A stretch of DNA of 64,000 bases, taken from the NCBI RefSeq assembly GCF_947179515.1, contig NC_067473.1, positions 126,207,759 to 126,271,758 of the forward strand. The letters run 5' to 3'. The notes beneath the pieces were generated by a model. It was not told the DNA's origin. It searched no databases and saw nothing but the letters and a program-made list of their open reading frames with translations. Numbering within the stretch: position 1 is the stretch's first letter; each line of letters starts with the position of its first letter. The DNA comes from Apodemus sylvaticus (Eukaryota > Chordata > Mammalia > Rodentia > Muridae). Below, one piece after another: positions 23,593-34,320 of this stretch. Made by a program: the position numbers and the translations under genes.

Positions 23593-24788
23593 TAGATGGA
23601 TTTTTATGAACATAGGTCTATTCCTTCTCTAATAAAAGCTACATAGATTCTCAGCTTCCAACAGGGCAAGACACTCAGACACAGCATGATAATGTGTAAA
23701 GACCAAATAGGTCAAACCTGTGTCAGCCAAGCATGAACAGGGCAAGACCACATTATGTAAAGCGTGTATACGCTAAGTCTGTGTTGATCACACAGCAAGC
23801 CCGGGCAGGGCAAGAATGCATAAGGTTTTTACTGCCCAGTCCCAAGGGATGGGTGAGTTCTATTCATAGCAGTGTTTGGAATTATTTTAATCCAGAAAAC
23901 CTGCCAATGCCCATATTTTCCATAGCTGTTTATGCACCAATGGGAAATACTTTTTAATCCAAGAAAGCAGAACACTTGCTTAATATTTTTTTCTGACTCC
24001 TGCCACATCACCTGCAGAGAGGGGATTTATTTGATTTGGGCTAGCAGAATGAATGAAAGGCAGGACTGCTTTTTTTCTTTTTAACATGGTTCTAGTCAAG
24101 GTTGACTGAGGGAATTCTTAATAAAACATATTTTCAGCCCATGACTTCATGAATGCTATCCTTGTAGATTCATATATAGTCAGTGGTTACTTTTGAGAAA
24201 TCCAAAAATACCAGCTCTTGGCATTTGCCCTAGAACACAGCATAACAGTCACACCATATGGGATGGAACCTGGGTTCTTTTGAACAGAGTCCTCTTTTAG
24301 GAGGGAGTCGGCTGCCGCCAGGCTCACAGCCTCCTGAGCCTCCCTATTTAGGTACAGCATTCCACGCCCCTTATTTCATCTGTGGGATTTTGAAATAGCT
24401 TGTAGTTTGGCCTTTTCACCACTAGAGTTCAATCTTGCTCCTATCTATACGATGATGGTACAGGAGAAAACAGAATAGCATGGATCCTAAGTACGCATCT
24501 AATCCAAGTACAAAGGGCTGACTTTATTAAGGGACATTTTTTTTTTTTTGTCTGACACTTCAGATTTCCTGAAGTTGGCATTGCTATCAAGTAGAACCTT
24601 CTTGAATGCCACAGCTCAGGAATGAGAATTTCTTTTTTGAAAAAGATTTAGTCACTTGGCCTCTGCCTTCTCTCCTTTCTCTTTGTCTATGCACTAGGGA
24701 TTAGATCCAGAGCTTTCCATCCTCAGCCTGGTATGTTAAGCTCTAAGTGTGATATTTAGATCCTAAGGACACAGCTACTGTTCTAGGA
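23593..24788. other. Stretch without a gene
   Basis: A weak ID-like fragment in reverse ('GCACTAGGGATTAGATCCAG', near 24692) is the only repeat trace. The rest is unassigned. Confidence 0.45.
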
Positions 24789-24970
24789 ACAGAGTACTTC
24801 CTAGCAAGCACGAAACCCCGAGGTTGATTCCCCAGTACCACCTAAAATGGGTGTGGTAGTACATATCTATAATCTTAGAACTCAGGAGATAGAGGCAAAA
24901 AGATCAGAAGTTCAGGGTGACCCTTGACTAAACAGAGAGTTTGGGGTCAGCCTGAGATACCCAAGACCTG
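24789..24970 (+). mobile_element. ID-B1 (B4-like) SINE, plus strand
   Basis: 'CTAGCAAGCACGAAACCCCG', 'AGGTTGATTCCCCAGTACCA', then 'GGTGTGGTAGTACATATCTA' and 'GAACTCAGGAGATAGAGGCA'. The ID part joined to a B1 part is diagnostic. Confidence 0.8.
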
Positions 24971-24975
24971 GAACC

Positions 24976-25142
24976 CTCAAGAAATGTTCTTGAGTTCTCG
25001 GCACCTAAATCAAGTAGCTAACAAACATCTATAACTCCAGATCCAGGATGTTTAATACCCTCTTCTGACTTCTGTGGGTACCTGCATTCATGTGGCATGT
25101 ATATATGCATTCATAGCTCATATATACATATAAAAATAAATT
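24976..25142 (+). mobile_element. B3/B2-family SINE, plus strand, 5' truncated
   Basis: 'GCTAACAAACATCTATAACT', 'AATACCCTCTTCTGACTTCT', 'GTGGGTACCTGCATTCATGT' and a TATA/CATA-rich tail ending 'AAAAATAAATTTT'. Confidence 0.8.
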
Positions 25143-25774
25143 TTCTTCAAAACGCAAAATGTACTTTTTATTCATGGTTACAGTACTGGTTTATGAGAGA
25201 GTGGACTTTCAGTCAGTAGGACTTGTGGGTTCAAGACAAGGTCATCGGGTCTATCAGACACATAATTACCACTGTGACTCTCAAAGCTGATAGGTATAAA
25301 AATTTACAGTAAATGACAGACTTTTTGGGGGAGCTTGTAATTTCTAATTGCAAAGAACCCACCCATTCTCATCCTCCGTAAGAGGAGAACCATCCTAAAA
25401 CTTGCTCTGCAGAAACAGGGCCTCCTAGGCTTTGTACCCACCTGCAGTACCTCACAGGGGTGCATTTAGGAAGCTCGGAGTCAGTCATGGGGACAGCGAT
25501 ATATCACCATTCTAGCTCCTGATGTCTTCACCCTTTGAAATACCTCAAACATGTTACAGACAGTACTTGAAGAATGTGAGTCGAGCTTTGTAAGACAGAA
25601 ATAGCTCAGAGGCTGACTCAGGTGAAACAGAAAAAAAAAAAAACACGCTGATTTACATAATTGTTCACTGCTGGACTAGGCTGAAATAAAATTCTGAAAA
25701 TGCTATCTGATGATTTAGGTTTAAAACAACCCCCAAAATCCAGTTTCACGAAGATAGGAATAACTGCGAGGTGT
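25143..25774. other. Stretch without a gene
   Basis: No repeat or exon recognised; a run of A with CACGCTG at 25630-25650. Confidence 0.5.
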
Positions 25775-25775
25775 G

Positions 25776-25962
25776 CATCTTCATTTTTTTTCTTTTTGAA
25801 ATTTTATTTATTTTATGTGTATTGGTGTTTTGCCCGCATATGTTTGAGCACCATAGGCATGAGTTATACATGGCTGTGAGCTGCCATTTCAGTACTAGGA
25901 CTTGGCATAGTCCCCGGTGAACAGCCAGTGCTTTTGACCACTGAGCCATCATTCCAGCCCCT
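25776..25962 (-). mobile_element. B3 SINE, minus strand
   Basis: T-rich tail, 'TGTGTATTGGTGTTTTGCCC', 'GGCTGTGAGCTGCCATTTCA' and 'CCACTGAGCCATCATTCCAG' are a B3 in reverse. Confidence 0.9.
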
Positions 25963-26117
25963 GTTATTTTCTTTTGAGGAGAGGCAGGGGATGGAGAAAC
26001 ATCCCTAATAAGATGAAAAGTGTCATTAATCAAACACATTAAAGACATATTTTTGTCAGTTTTGCTAGTGAGCAAGCTAAAAACCCTAAGGTCTCAAAAC
26101 GTGATTGTGTCAAATTA

Positions 26118-26302
26118 GGGATAAGTGATAATCACTAATATTTACTGAGCATCTATTGATGTCTTGGTATTTTATGTGGTCTATTGCATGTCATCATCAT
26201 GAATGCTTAGACAGTCTTCCTGATAGATAAATACATGGGCTAACAGAGAGAAGTGATTTGATGTCTGGCAAGCAGCTGGGATTCAAAGCCAGATGCCCAC
26301 TT
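26118..26302 (-). mobile_element. MIR SINE, minus strand
   Basis: 'ATATTTACTGAGCATCTATT', 'TGCATGTCATCATCATGAAT', 'AACAGAGAGAAGTGATTTGA' and 'CAGCTGGGATTCAAAGCCAG' fit nearly the whole MIR in reverse. Confidence 0.8.
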
Positions 26303-26635
26303 TAATATTGTGTTCCGTAAAGTTCATACAGGCAGTGTGAACCCTGAAAGTAAAGATATGGGGAATAATAGTGACCCTGTTAGAAGGAGTAGTTTTCTTC
26401 TGGGAGGAGCTGAAGATGACTTGTTTACAAGAATCCAGAAGGAATTAGATGAGAAAAGGAAGCTGTGGGTTCTACCTTCAATTGGGGTATTATTTATAAG
26501 ATGCCTGGGCCACCTTCTCAAATGCTCCTGGTCTCTACCCTCTCTAGGAACAGAGCATCAGCTCGTCATGGGGGTAGAACTTCTCTTGGCCACATTAGAT
26601 AAATATTTTACTATTTTTTTTAAAGAGGGGATCTG
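26303..26635. other. Stretch without a recognised gene
   Basis: An open frame of 108 codons (26310-26636) crosses it, but the composition and lack of any family match give no support for coding. Confidence 0.45.
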
Positions 26636-26638
26636 AAG

Positions 26639-26812
26639 TAGTGATAATGAGTCAATAGCAAATTACCTAGGGTTTAGGTAGTTATTTAACCTTTTATCTT
26701 TTTTTTTTTCCTGTGTTAGGGATTGAACCCAGGGCCTTGCACATGTTATGGATGTGATGTACCACAGAGTGATAGTCCCCTGCCCGTGATCTATAATCAT
26801 CACTATAATTGA
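26639..26812. repeat. Direct repeat, left copy (contains an ID SINE in reverse)
   Basis: Aligns by eye over about 170 bp with 27704-27875. Shared landmarks in order: 'GATAATGAGTCAATAGCAAA', 'TAGTTATTTAACCTTTTA', an ID-type 'GGGATTGAACCCAGGGCCTT' and 'AGTCCCCTGCCCGTGATCTA'. The copies flank the L1 segment at 26813-27650. Confidence 0.85.
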
Positions 26813-27650
26813 AATAGTTACCAACAGCTGGATAATTGGACTTAAGACCTACTCAACAGGAGGGAAATCATGGCTGGTACTGGAAACCTAGTAAACTCCT
26901 CAGGGGTGATGTGATCACAGATCCTAGAGAAAAACCTACACCTTCCAGCTTGCAAAACTAGGATAATTCCTAACTATACTGTAAATACTTATCTTCATAC
27001 ACAAAGATAGGTATAGCTCCCACCCCACACCAGAGAAGCCTCTCTCTTTGCAGCAAATGAAGAGCACTGCAGAAAATCACAGCTGGTCTTAAGGCAGAAT
27101 TCAACTGATTGTGCACGGCCCAGGCACAGTGGATGCACACATAACACAACTCCTGCATCTGAGACCCAGGAACCATGGTGGAAGAGTCAGAGGACCAGGA
27201 GAGCTGCTGTAGAACTGTGTCTCCTAGAAATGACATAAAAGTCTCACTCACAGTAGCTCAATGATATGTCTGCCTTTGTAAGACCTGAACAACAACAACA
27301 TCCACAGACATGCTAACCCAGAAGGGGGAATCTCACAGGGTCCACCCCTAGACAAAGAACTGCAATCAGCTAGTGACCACTGACGAGAGAGAATTAGTCT
27401 CTCCCTTATTGGTAATCCAACACAAACTGGTTGCCCTAAAATCATATATATATACACACACTAAACAGACTCAGTATATTGTATGTATATATTTATAAAT
27501 GTATACACAGTAATAATACTAATAATAGAAACATAGGCCATTAATTTGAGAGGAGTTGGGGGGGACATTGAGGAGTTGAAGACAGGAAAGGAAAAGGGGG
27601 GATATGATGCAACTATATTTTAATTAAAGGTTAATAAAGGAAGATCTAAA
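26813..27650 (+). mobile_element. Rodent L1 3' UTR (5'-truncated L1)
   Basis: 'TTGGACTTAAGACCTACTCA', 'CACCAGAGAAGCCTCTCTCT', 'ACTGTGTCTCCTAGAAATGA', 'AGGCCATTAATTTGAGAGGA' and 'GCAACTATATTTTAATTAAA' follow the 3' UTR of an older rodent L1 (Lx-type by memory). No ORF2 remains. It sits between two ~170-bp direct repeats. Confidence 0.75.
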
Positions 27651-27703
27651 AATCCCCAAGACTTTCCATATATAATTACAGTTTTGACAAAGAGGTTCAC
27701 TCA

Positions 27704-27875
27704 TGTTGATAATGGGTCAATAACAAATTATCTAGGGTTTATGTAGTTATTTAACCTTTTAATTTTTATTTTTCTGTGCTAGGGATTGAACCCGGGGCCT
27801 TGCACATGCTAGGGACATGATGTACCACTGAGTGATACTCCCCTGCCCCTGATCTATGATCATTTTTATACTAAT
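27704..27875. repeat. Direct repeat, right copy
   Basis: Second copy of 26639-26812, including the ID SINE in reverse ('GGGATTGAACCCGGGGCCTT'). Differences are scattered, so the duplication is old. Weaker similarity may extend upstream to about 27670. Confidence 0.85.
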
Positions 27876-27924
27876 AATCCCACTTGCCATTAAATAACAA
27901 TGAAAACAGTCACCTATGATTAGA

Positions 27925-28106
27925 CATTCATTCACTTATTCGATATTTACTAGGTACTTCAAACATGCCAGAAACTGTACGAGGTAGAGAAGGAAACAGC
28001 AAAGGAACAAGCCATCCATCTCTGTCTACATTTTACATTAAGGTAGGAAGATTAGATAATGAACAAATGAGTAAAATATATACCATGTATGCTGGGGCTA
28101 CATATT
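27925..28106 (+). mobile_element. Ancient mammal-wide LINE fragment
   Basis: 'ATTCATTCACTTATTCGATA', 'CATGCCAGAAACTGTACGAG' and 'GATAATGAACAAATGAGTAA' follow an old mammalian LINE 3' segment (L1M or L2 type; I cannot decide which). Confidence 0.5.
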
Positions 28107-28222
28107 TTATATTATATTTATTCTACATTATATTTTATATTATACAATATATCATATTTTATGTTATATTTTATGTTTATATTGTATTTAAAATATTTCA
28201 TATTTTATATTTTATTTTATAG
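28107..28222. repeat. AT-rich low-complexity tract
   Basis: Degenerate TATTTTATATTATA repeats over ~115 bp, almost pure A+T. Confidence 0.9.
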
Positions 28223-28334
28223 AGAAAACAACGGATGAGGAAGGTGCTTGTCTGTTTGTCATGACGTTTCATGCAGAGTGGCTAGGGGAAGATTCCAGCA
28301 GAAATAACAGCAGCGACAGTGGTTCTCAAGGTCG

Positions 28335-28452
28335 TGTGCACCATTGAACTCATTTTCTCCATCCTTACCTGCACCAAGTTCATTCCATTTAGTCCTCACA
28401 TCTGTTGTTATTTCACAGATAAAGATGAAAGAAAAGGCCCAACAATCAAATT
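28335..28452 (-). mobile_element. MIR fragment, minus strand
   Basis: 'CATTCCATTTAGTCCTCACA' followed by 'TTATTTCACAGATAAAGATG' is the MIR core in reverse. Confidence 0.6.
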
Positions 28453-29320
28453 CCACAACTTGTTCACATCACACACTTGCTGGGAGATAGGAGTGGCCAC
28501 TTGGCTGGAACATCCCAACCTCATCCCCTGCTTCTCTTCTGGCCCTCCTATGGCTATGTCCTACTTGAGAAATGCCAAGTGGATCATGTCAACCTAATTT
28601 TCTAGTCCAGGTTGATTTCAGCCACAGCAATATGACAATTAACTGCTTATTTTCCAATAATAGTTCTCCAAATATAACTTGTTACATGGTGTAAAGTTCA
28701 TTAATGCTAAGGTCTACTTATATACCTAGAATATGAGCTCCATCTGTATTAGATTGTTTTATAGCAACTAGCAAAATTTGGTGCAAAACGGACTGGTTAT
28801 TTGTAAATATATATAAAGAAATGAGGTTTTGTTGGGATGTGAATGGAAAGATAAGAAAATAAAATCAACCAGCAACAGTGATGAAAATCAGACAAAGATC
28901 AACTTGGCGGGGGTGGCTGGGGTACAGGCTCAGCAGCCCTCAGCTGAACTCATTAACGCTGTCAAGAACTGGGTTTTACTGCAAGTCTCCAGCAGCTAAG
29001 GTAGAGAGAAAAGCCATACCAAGTTACATAATAATATTCATTTACTTTTTTGGGGACAGAAGAAGGCAGAATCTTTTCCTTTTTAAACTTCTGGAGAGAA
29101 AATGTCCTATAACAGAGTCCTTTTAAAGAGCACCAAGGCTCACAGTCAAGAGCAGATGCAGTCTTGCAGGAAGCAGAGGCTTCTGCTAGGCTCCCCCCAC
29201 CCCCAACTCTCTCTAATGAATGAGAGCATACATGAAATTGGCATCTCTAGGGAGAAGATGCTGAAATCGTATGGTCCAGGTGTTTTTGTGTTCTGCATAC
29301 CTTATTCAATAGTGAGAAAA
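28453..29320. other. Stretch without a gene
   Basis: No exon or repeat family recognised. Confidence 0.5.
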
Positions 29321-29387
29321 TGAATGGAAAGTTAACATATTCAGGGATTTTTCTCCCTCAAAATATTAATTATAATAATTCAACTTC
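29321..29387. repeat. Donor copy of a 67-bp dispersed duplication
   Basis: The segment from 'TGAATGGAAAGTTAACATAT' to 'TAATAATTCAACT' recurs at 29924-29990 with only about three differences. This copy lies in ordinary unique sequence. Confidence 0.95.
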
Positions 29388-29539
29388 TCACAAGTGCTAT
29401 ATCAAAATCTGCCACATGTTAGGTTAAACAAAACAAAACAACAAAATCAAAAGATAAAACAAAGAAGAACTAAGACCTGGACAACAGCAACAAATTCAGG
29501 TGTCATAGGGTCAGTCATGGGGCTAAGATCTGACTGAAC

Positions 29540-29668
29540 ATTTTGCAAGTGTGGTTCCATTTAATTCCCATGTGACTCTCTGAGTTTCACACTGTGGTTT
29601 TTCTATTTTAATGGTGAGAAAGCTGGGAATCAGAGAACTTAGGTAAGTTTTCCAGTGTTGCTCAACAT
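29540..29668 (-). mobile_element. MIR SINE, minus strand
   Basis: 'GGTTCCATTTAATTCCCATG' then 'TTTTAATGGTGAGAAAGCTG' and 'GGTAAGTTTTCCAGTGTTGC' are the MIR core and the following 'cancelled' region in reverse. Confidence 0.65.
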
Positions 29669-29789
29669 GTACACAAGAGATCTCTTCTTTCAACAGGGTC
29701 AAACTATTCCAAACTTTGTAATTTTTTTCGCTACTACTTTATTCTACTTCATCTAATATGTATATATCAATACATGGTGTATATTATAC

Positions 29790-30042
29790 TATAATTATAT
29801 TGGTTTTATTTACATGTATCAGTGTTTTCTCTGCATCTACATTTGTGAACCAGGTTCATGCAGTGATTCCACAAGCCATCTCATCCCCTAGGACTGGAGT
29901 TACAAATGGCTGTGAGTTGAAACTGAATGGAAAGTTTAGCATATTCAGGGATTTTTCTCCCTCAAACTATTAATTATAATAATTCAACTCTGAAAAAGCA
30001 GACAGTGCTCCTAACTACTGGGCTCTCTCTAATACCCTCTTT
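29790..30042 (-). mobile_element. B3 SINE, minus strand, interrupted by a copied segment
   Basis: Left part 'CATGTATCAGTGTTTTCTCT' to 'GGCTGTGAGTTGA', right part 'CTGAAAAAGCAGACAGTGCT' to 'ACTACTGGGCTCTCTC'. Between them, about 36 bp of B3 is missing and 67 bp identical to sequence ~600 bp upstream stands in its place (29924-29990). Confidence 0.8.
29924..29990. repeat. Acceptor copy of the 67-bp duplication
   Basis: Nearly identical to 29321-29387, same orientation, located inside the B3. No poly(A) and no duplicated target flank, so it is not a retrotransposed copy. Confidence 0.95.
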
Positions 30043-30692
30043 AGTATATTTATTTCTGATGTTTACTGAGATAATTATAACAATCTACAGGCATGAGATC
30101 TCAGAGGATACAAAATGATGAGAAGGCCTACAGACAGAACATGCATTTTAAACTTTGAAAAATAATGAATATAAGAACAGAACTATAAAAATCACAAGAA
30201 ATAAGTTCTTCTGCTATCAGGATAAAGGCCAGAGGAATGACTACAGGTACTTGCTCAGATCCTTGGATAAAAAAGGTCTGAGACTCTTGCCTAACTGATG
30301 TTTAGCACCAAGGACAGCGACACACATTCCCTCCACTAGGGGGCAGGGTAGTCATTACTTTGGAGGGACAAGATCGGCTTGACCTGTGTACAGCCCAAGT
30401 CTGGCTCTCCAACAGGCCTGAAGCAAGCTCAATGACCAAAGCTGCCGAAGTGTGAGCGGTGGGGCCAAGGAGAACAACAGTTTATAATCTCACAGACAGA
30501 ACTTTGGATCTCTATAAAGAGCCGGTGGACGATTGAGATCAAAACCTCAGGTTTTGTGTTTGAAAACCATGTCAAGACAGGGGACAGTTAAGCAGCCTTT
30601 CTGGAAAATACTCCAGGAGCTATTCTTACCCAGGCTATTAAAAGGCCCGGAAAGAAACCTCTAGGATAGTGCATGCCTTCCTTGAGAGTCAC
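30043..30692. other. Stretch without a gene; holds a CTCF core at 30333-30348
   Basis: No exon recognised. The only marked site is the CTCF-type motif listed separately. Confidence 0.5.
30333..30348 (+). promoter_or_regulatory. CTCF core motif
   Basis: CCACTAGGGGGCAGGG matches the 14-position CTCF core CCASYAGRKGGCRS at every position. It lies in sequence with no visible SINE, unlike the many B2-borne CTCF sites of mouse. Occupancy is inferred, not shown. Confidence 0.7.
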
Positions 30693-30890
30693 ACCCAGGG
30701 TTTAGAGAGAGTCCAGCAGACCTGGGTTTGGATTGGATTCTCCCATTTTCCCAGTATATATCATCAAATAAGCAATAATGTCTCTGGCCCTTAATTATGA
30801 AACAGGAATAAATCAGGACTAAATGTAGTGTATGATCTACAGCATTGTTGTGATGACCACACACAGCTCAAAGTCTAGCATGCAATGGTG
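30693..30890 (+). mobile_element. MIR SINE, plus strand
   Basis: 'GAGTCCAGCAGACCTGGGTT', 'TTATGAAACAGGAATAAATC', 'GCATTGTTGTGATGACCACA' and 'CAAAGTCTAGCATGC' follow the MIR in order. Confidence 0.75.
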
Positions 30891-31600
30891 AATGGATGGC
30901 GTCACATGACCTTCATGGTAGACAGACTCAGGGAAATAAGAAGTGGAAGGAAGCTCAGAGTGTTTACAATTCAGTCGGATGCAAGGCATGTATGTAAAAA
31001 TCTCACACTTGTTGACTGAGCATTCATTAAGCATCTATAGGGTGAAGCTATGGAAGCAGTTATTAAGACGACTAGCAGATATCCTGGCCATAGTTGAGGA
31101 TAGCTTTCAGGCAATGAAGCAAGAGCAATGCTGTGTGCAATTTCCAGGTGCCATGTTGAAAAGCTACTCTGTCCTTGCTTTCCAGGCTGGCCAGCACCCC
31201 TGCAGCCTGTTCCGAAGATGACCCATCTGTAAAGGGAAGGGGTTGATCTGGGTTCATGCTTTGAGAAGTTCCAGTGCCCTTGTTTTGGTGGCTTGCCATG
31301 CTAGGAACCTGTGACAGGGCAAAACTGCTCATCTTGTGGCTGGGAAGTAAGATGAACTGAGTCAGGGCTGGGCTCTCTCAAGACCACGGCCATAGTCATC
31401 TGAAGACCTCTCTCTACTCCCCATCTCCTAGAGACTAAAGGCACCCACCACTGGTGCCTCTGTGGAGACCATACTTTTACTAAGAAATCATTAGGGGACA
31501 TTTAACATAATCACAGTAGAGCTCCTTCTCCCTCTAAAAACAGCAATTTCAGATATCCTGAATGCTGCCAGACCAGTCCTGAGAGAGAAGGATGACACTG
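30891..31600. other. Stretch without a gene
   Basis: No repeat or exon recognised; several short overlapping open frames without family resemblance. Confidence 0.45.
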
Positions 31601-31730
31601 TGGGGAAGAGACCCCAAGGTGATTCCTCATGGTCATAAGCTGTGCCTAGGAAACCAACTGTTCCATGGGGAAGAGACCCCAAGGTGATTCCTCATGGTCA
31701 TAAGCTGTGCCTAGGAAACCAATTGTTCCG
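31601..31730. repeat. 65-bp tandem duplication, two copies
   Basis: Units 31601-31665 and 31666-31730 both begin TGGGGAAGAGACCCC and end in GTTCC plus one base, and differ at only two positions (C/T near the end, A/G at the last base). It is abutted downstream by a B1. Confidence 0.97.
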
Positions 31731-32097
31731 CTAGGTGTGGTGGAGCATATTTATTTTTTTATTTATTTATTTTTTAAATGTCAGTTTCTTTTTTTTTAAT
31801 TATTTATTTATTTATTATATGTAAATACACTGTAGCTGTCTTCAGACACACCAGATCAGATCTCATTATGGATGGTTGTGAGCCACCATGTGGCTGCTGG
31901 GACTTGAACTCAGGACCTCTGGAAGAGCAGACAGTGCTCTTAACCGCTGAGCCATCTCTCCAGCCCGGAGCGTATTTATAATCCCAGCACGGAGGAGGCT
32001 GAGGCCGAGACTGGAGGAAATGATGAGTACAAGGTTACCTTATACTATATGGCAAATCTGAGGCTAGCTCAGGCCACATTGTAAAACTTTGTCAAAG

Positions 32098-32100
<3 letters not shown>
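31728..32100 (+). mobile_element. B1 SINE, plus strand, split by a B2
   Basis: Left part 'CCGCTAGGTGTGGTGGAGCA', right part 'AATCCCAGCACGGAGGAGGC', 'CTGAGGCCGAGACTGGAGG' to 'AAAACTTTGTCAAAGAAA'. The B2 at 31755-31966 interrupts it, so the B1 is older. Confidence 0.88.
31755..31966 (-). mobile_element. B2 SINE, minus strand, nested in the B1
   Basis: A/T-rich tail, 'GTAGCTGTCTTCAGACACAC', 'GGTTGTGAGCCACCATGTGG', 'GAGCCATCTCTCCAGCCC'. Flanking duplications GGAGCATATTTAT (31742-31754) and GGAGCGTATTTAT (31967-31979) differ at one base. Confidence 0.96.

Positions 32101-32149
<49 letters not shown>
32101..32149. repeat. (GA)n microsatellite
   Basis: A pure AG run of about 49 bases grown from the A-rich tail of the preceding B1. 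Confidence 0.98.
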
Positions 32150-32152
<3 letters not shown>

Positions 32153-33502
32153 AAGAGACACAGAGGAACACATAGAGAGACAGAGACAGAGAAGAACTAG
32201 AATCAATGTTTACCACCTCAGCACAGCTAAATGATCTAAGGCTATGGCTCGTCTCAGTGTGACTCAGTGTAAAGGGAAGAATACAAGCCAACAAGCCAAC
32301 AAGCCAACAAGCAAATTGGCACTCAGCTCTGGTCTAAAGGTGTCCGCACACTTAGAGGGACAGAAGGCAAAGTGGCAATTTTGTAATGCAATGTGAGGAA
32401 GAGCTTACAGAGAAAGCAGCATTTGATGGGCCCAGGAAAGTGGCAGGCTTCCCCTGGAGAGTAATACCTGATATAGACAATATGTAGATCTCTGTTCTGA
32501 GGGGAGGGATCACAGTAAAGTCATAAAATCATGGACGGGGAATGACTTCCGACCCCACTTGTGATACCGCTGGTGTGCCAAGGTCTGTTATGTACATTGT
32601 TGCTTGGAATCTTTTAACTATACCTACAGCTAAGACACAGTAAGCAACTCTATGATTTGGCCTAAACAATGTTTGGCAGAAACTAGAACCTCTGTGGCTA
32701 ATACAGGCTATACCAATCATCAGGGGGAAGCGGAGACATATCTCTTGGCTTCTAGAGTTAAAAAGCCAGTGCCATTTCTGGCATTTTCTAAGCCCAGGAC
32801 TGTTTCTAAAATACATTTGGAGATTTTAAGAAGCTGTACCACTGAGAAAATCCAGCTGTGTGCTGATCCAGCTGTGCGTGTGTGTGTTCCACTGAGCATA
32901 CCACAAATGGTTTGGGCCCCTGGGCTGTCTCGAGGGTCTATAGTCACTGCTTCTGAGTTGGAGAGGATGGGAACCCAGAGAATTAGTGGCTCTTGCAAGC
33001 AGCCCTGAATAATGTGGGCTGTAAGCCAGTGCTCAAAGGCTCAATCTCTTCTCTCTAAGCAATGTGTTCTGGGGCTAGAGACCATGGCAGTCCCCGGTAG
33101 GATTACTTTCCAATACTCACAGTCATTCCTGGTTTTAAAATTACAATTTATTAGTTGTATCCTATTTTCTGAAGCATTGCTTAGTCACCCAGTAGGTAGA
33201 GTTTTCTTGATTCCTTTCTCAAATAAATCACCTGCACTCAAACCAGCCCTAAGTCCTAAGGGCCCTAGGACATACAGAGGCAAATGCCTGACTGCCCACA
33301 CGCTAGCCACTACTGCAACTGCTGTCAATCACGGCATGCATATCACAGAATTTGGTGCAAGTACAGACACATTTTCGATGAATCAAGTCTGGCTTTGGAC
33401 TGCAGTCAGGACTTGAGTGTTCTTTCTCTTTCTATAATCTCAGGTGTTGACAGCAATGTAGAGAAATGTCTCTGGTCTCTGCCCACCATGCTTACTTTTT
33501 GT
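32150..33502. other. Stretch without a gene; 8-mer repeat at 32284-32312
   Basis: CAAGCCAA is repeated in tandem about 3.5 times at 32284-32312. Open frames at 32652-33008 and 33012-33416 have no recognised family. Confidence 0.45.
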
Positions 33503-33892
33503 CTTAGTTACTATTCTATTGCTGTGAAGAGACTCTATACGGTTAAGGCAACTTACAAAAGAAAGCATTTAATTTGGGGGGGGGGTTGCTTACTGTTTCA
33601 GAGATGAATCCGTGACTGTCATGGTGGGACGCACGGTGGCATGGTGGCATGCAGGCAGGCCTGGCACTGGAAAGTAGCTGAGAGCTCATATCTGGTCCTC
33701 AAGAGTGTGGCAGAAAGAGAACAAGACTGGACCTGGCAGTGGCTTTAGAAACCTCAAAGTCCACCCCCAGGACCACACCTCCTGTAGAGCCACACTCCTT
33801 ATACTTCCTAAACAGCCCACCCCTTGACCCCTTGGGAACCAAGCACTAATTTACGAGCTTATGGGGGCCATCTCACCCAAACCATCACATGG
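33503..33892 (-). mobile_element. Rodent hAT-Charlie-type MITE (URR1A-like)
   Basis: 'TCTTAGTTACTATTCTATTG', 'AAGGCAACTTACAAAAGAAA', 'AGTAGCTGAGAGCTCATATC', 'GAAACCTCAAAGTCCACCCC' and 'TTATGGGGGCCATCTC'. A G10 run (33576-33585) is internal. Orientation is given relative to the 43837 copy. Confidence 0.7.
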
Positions 33893-34320
<428 letters not shown>

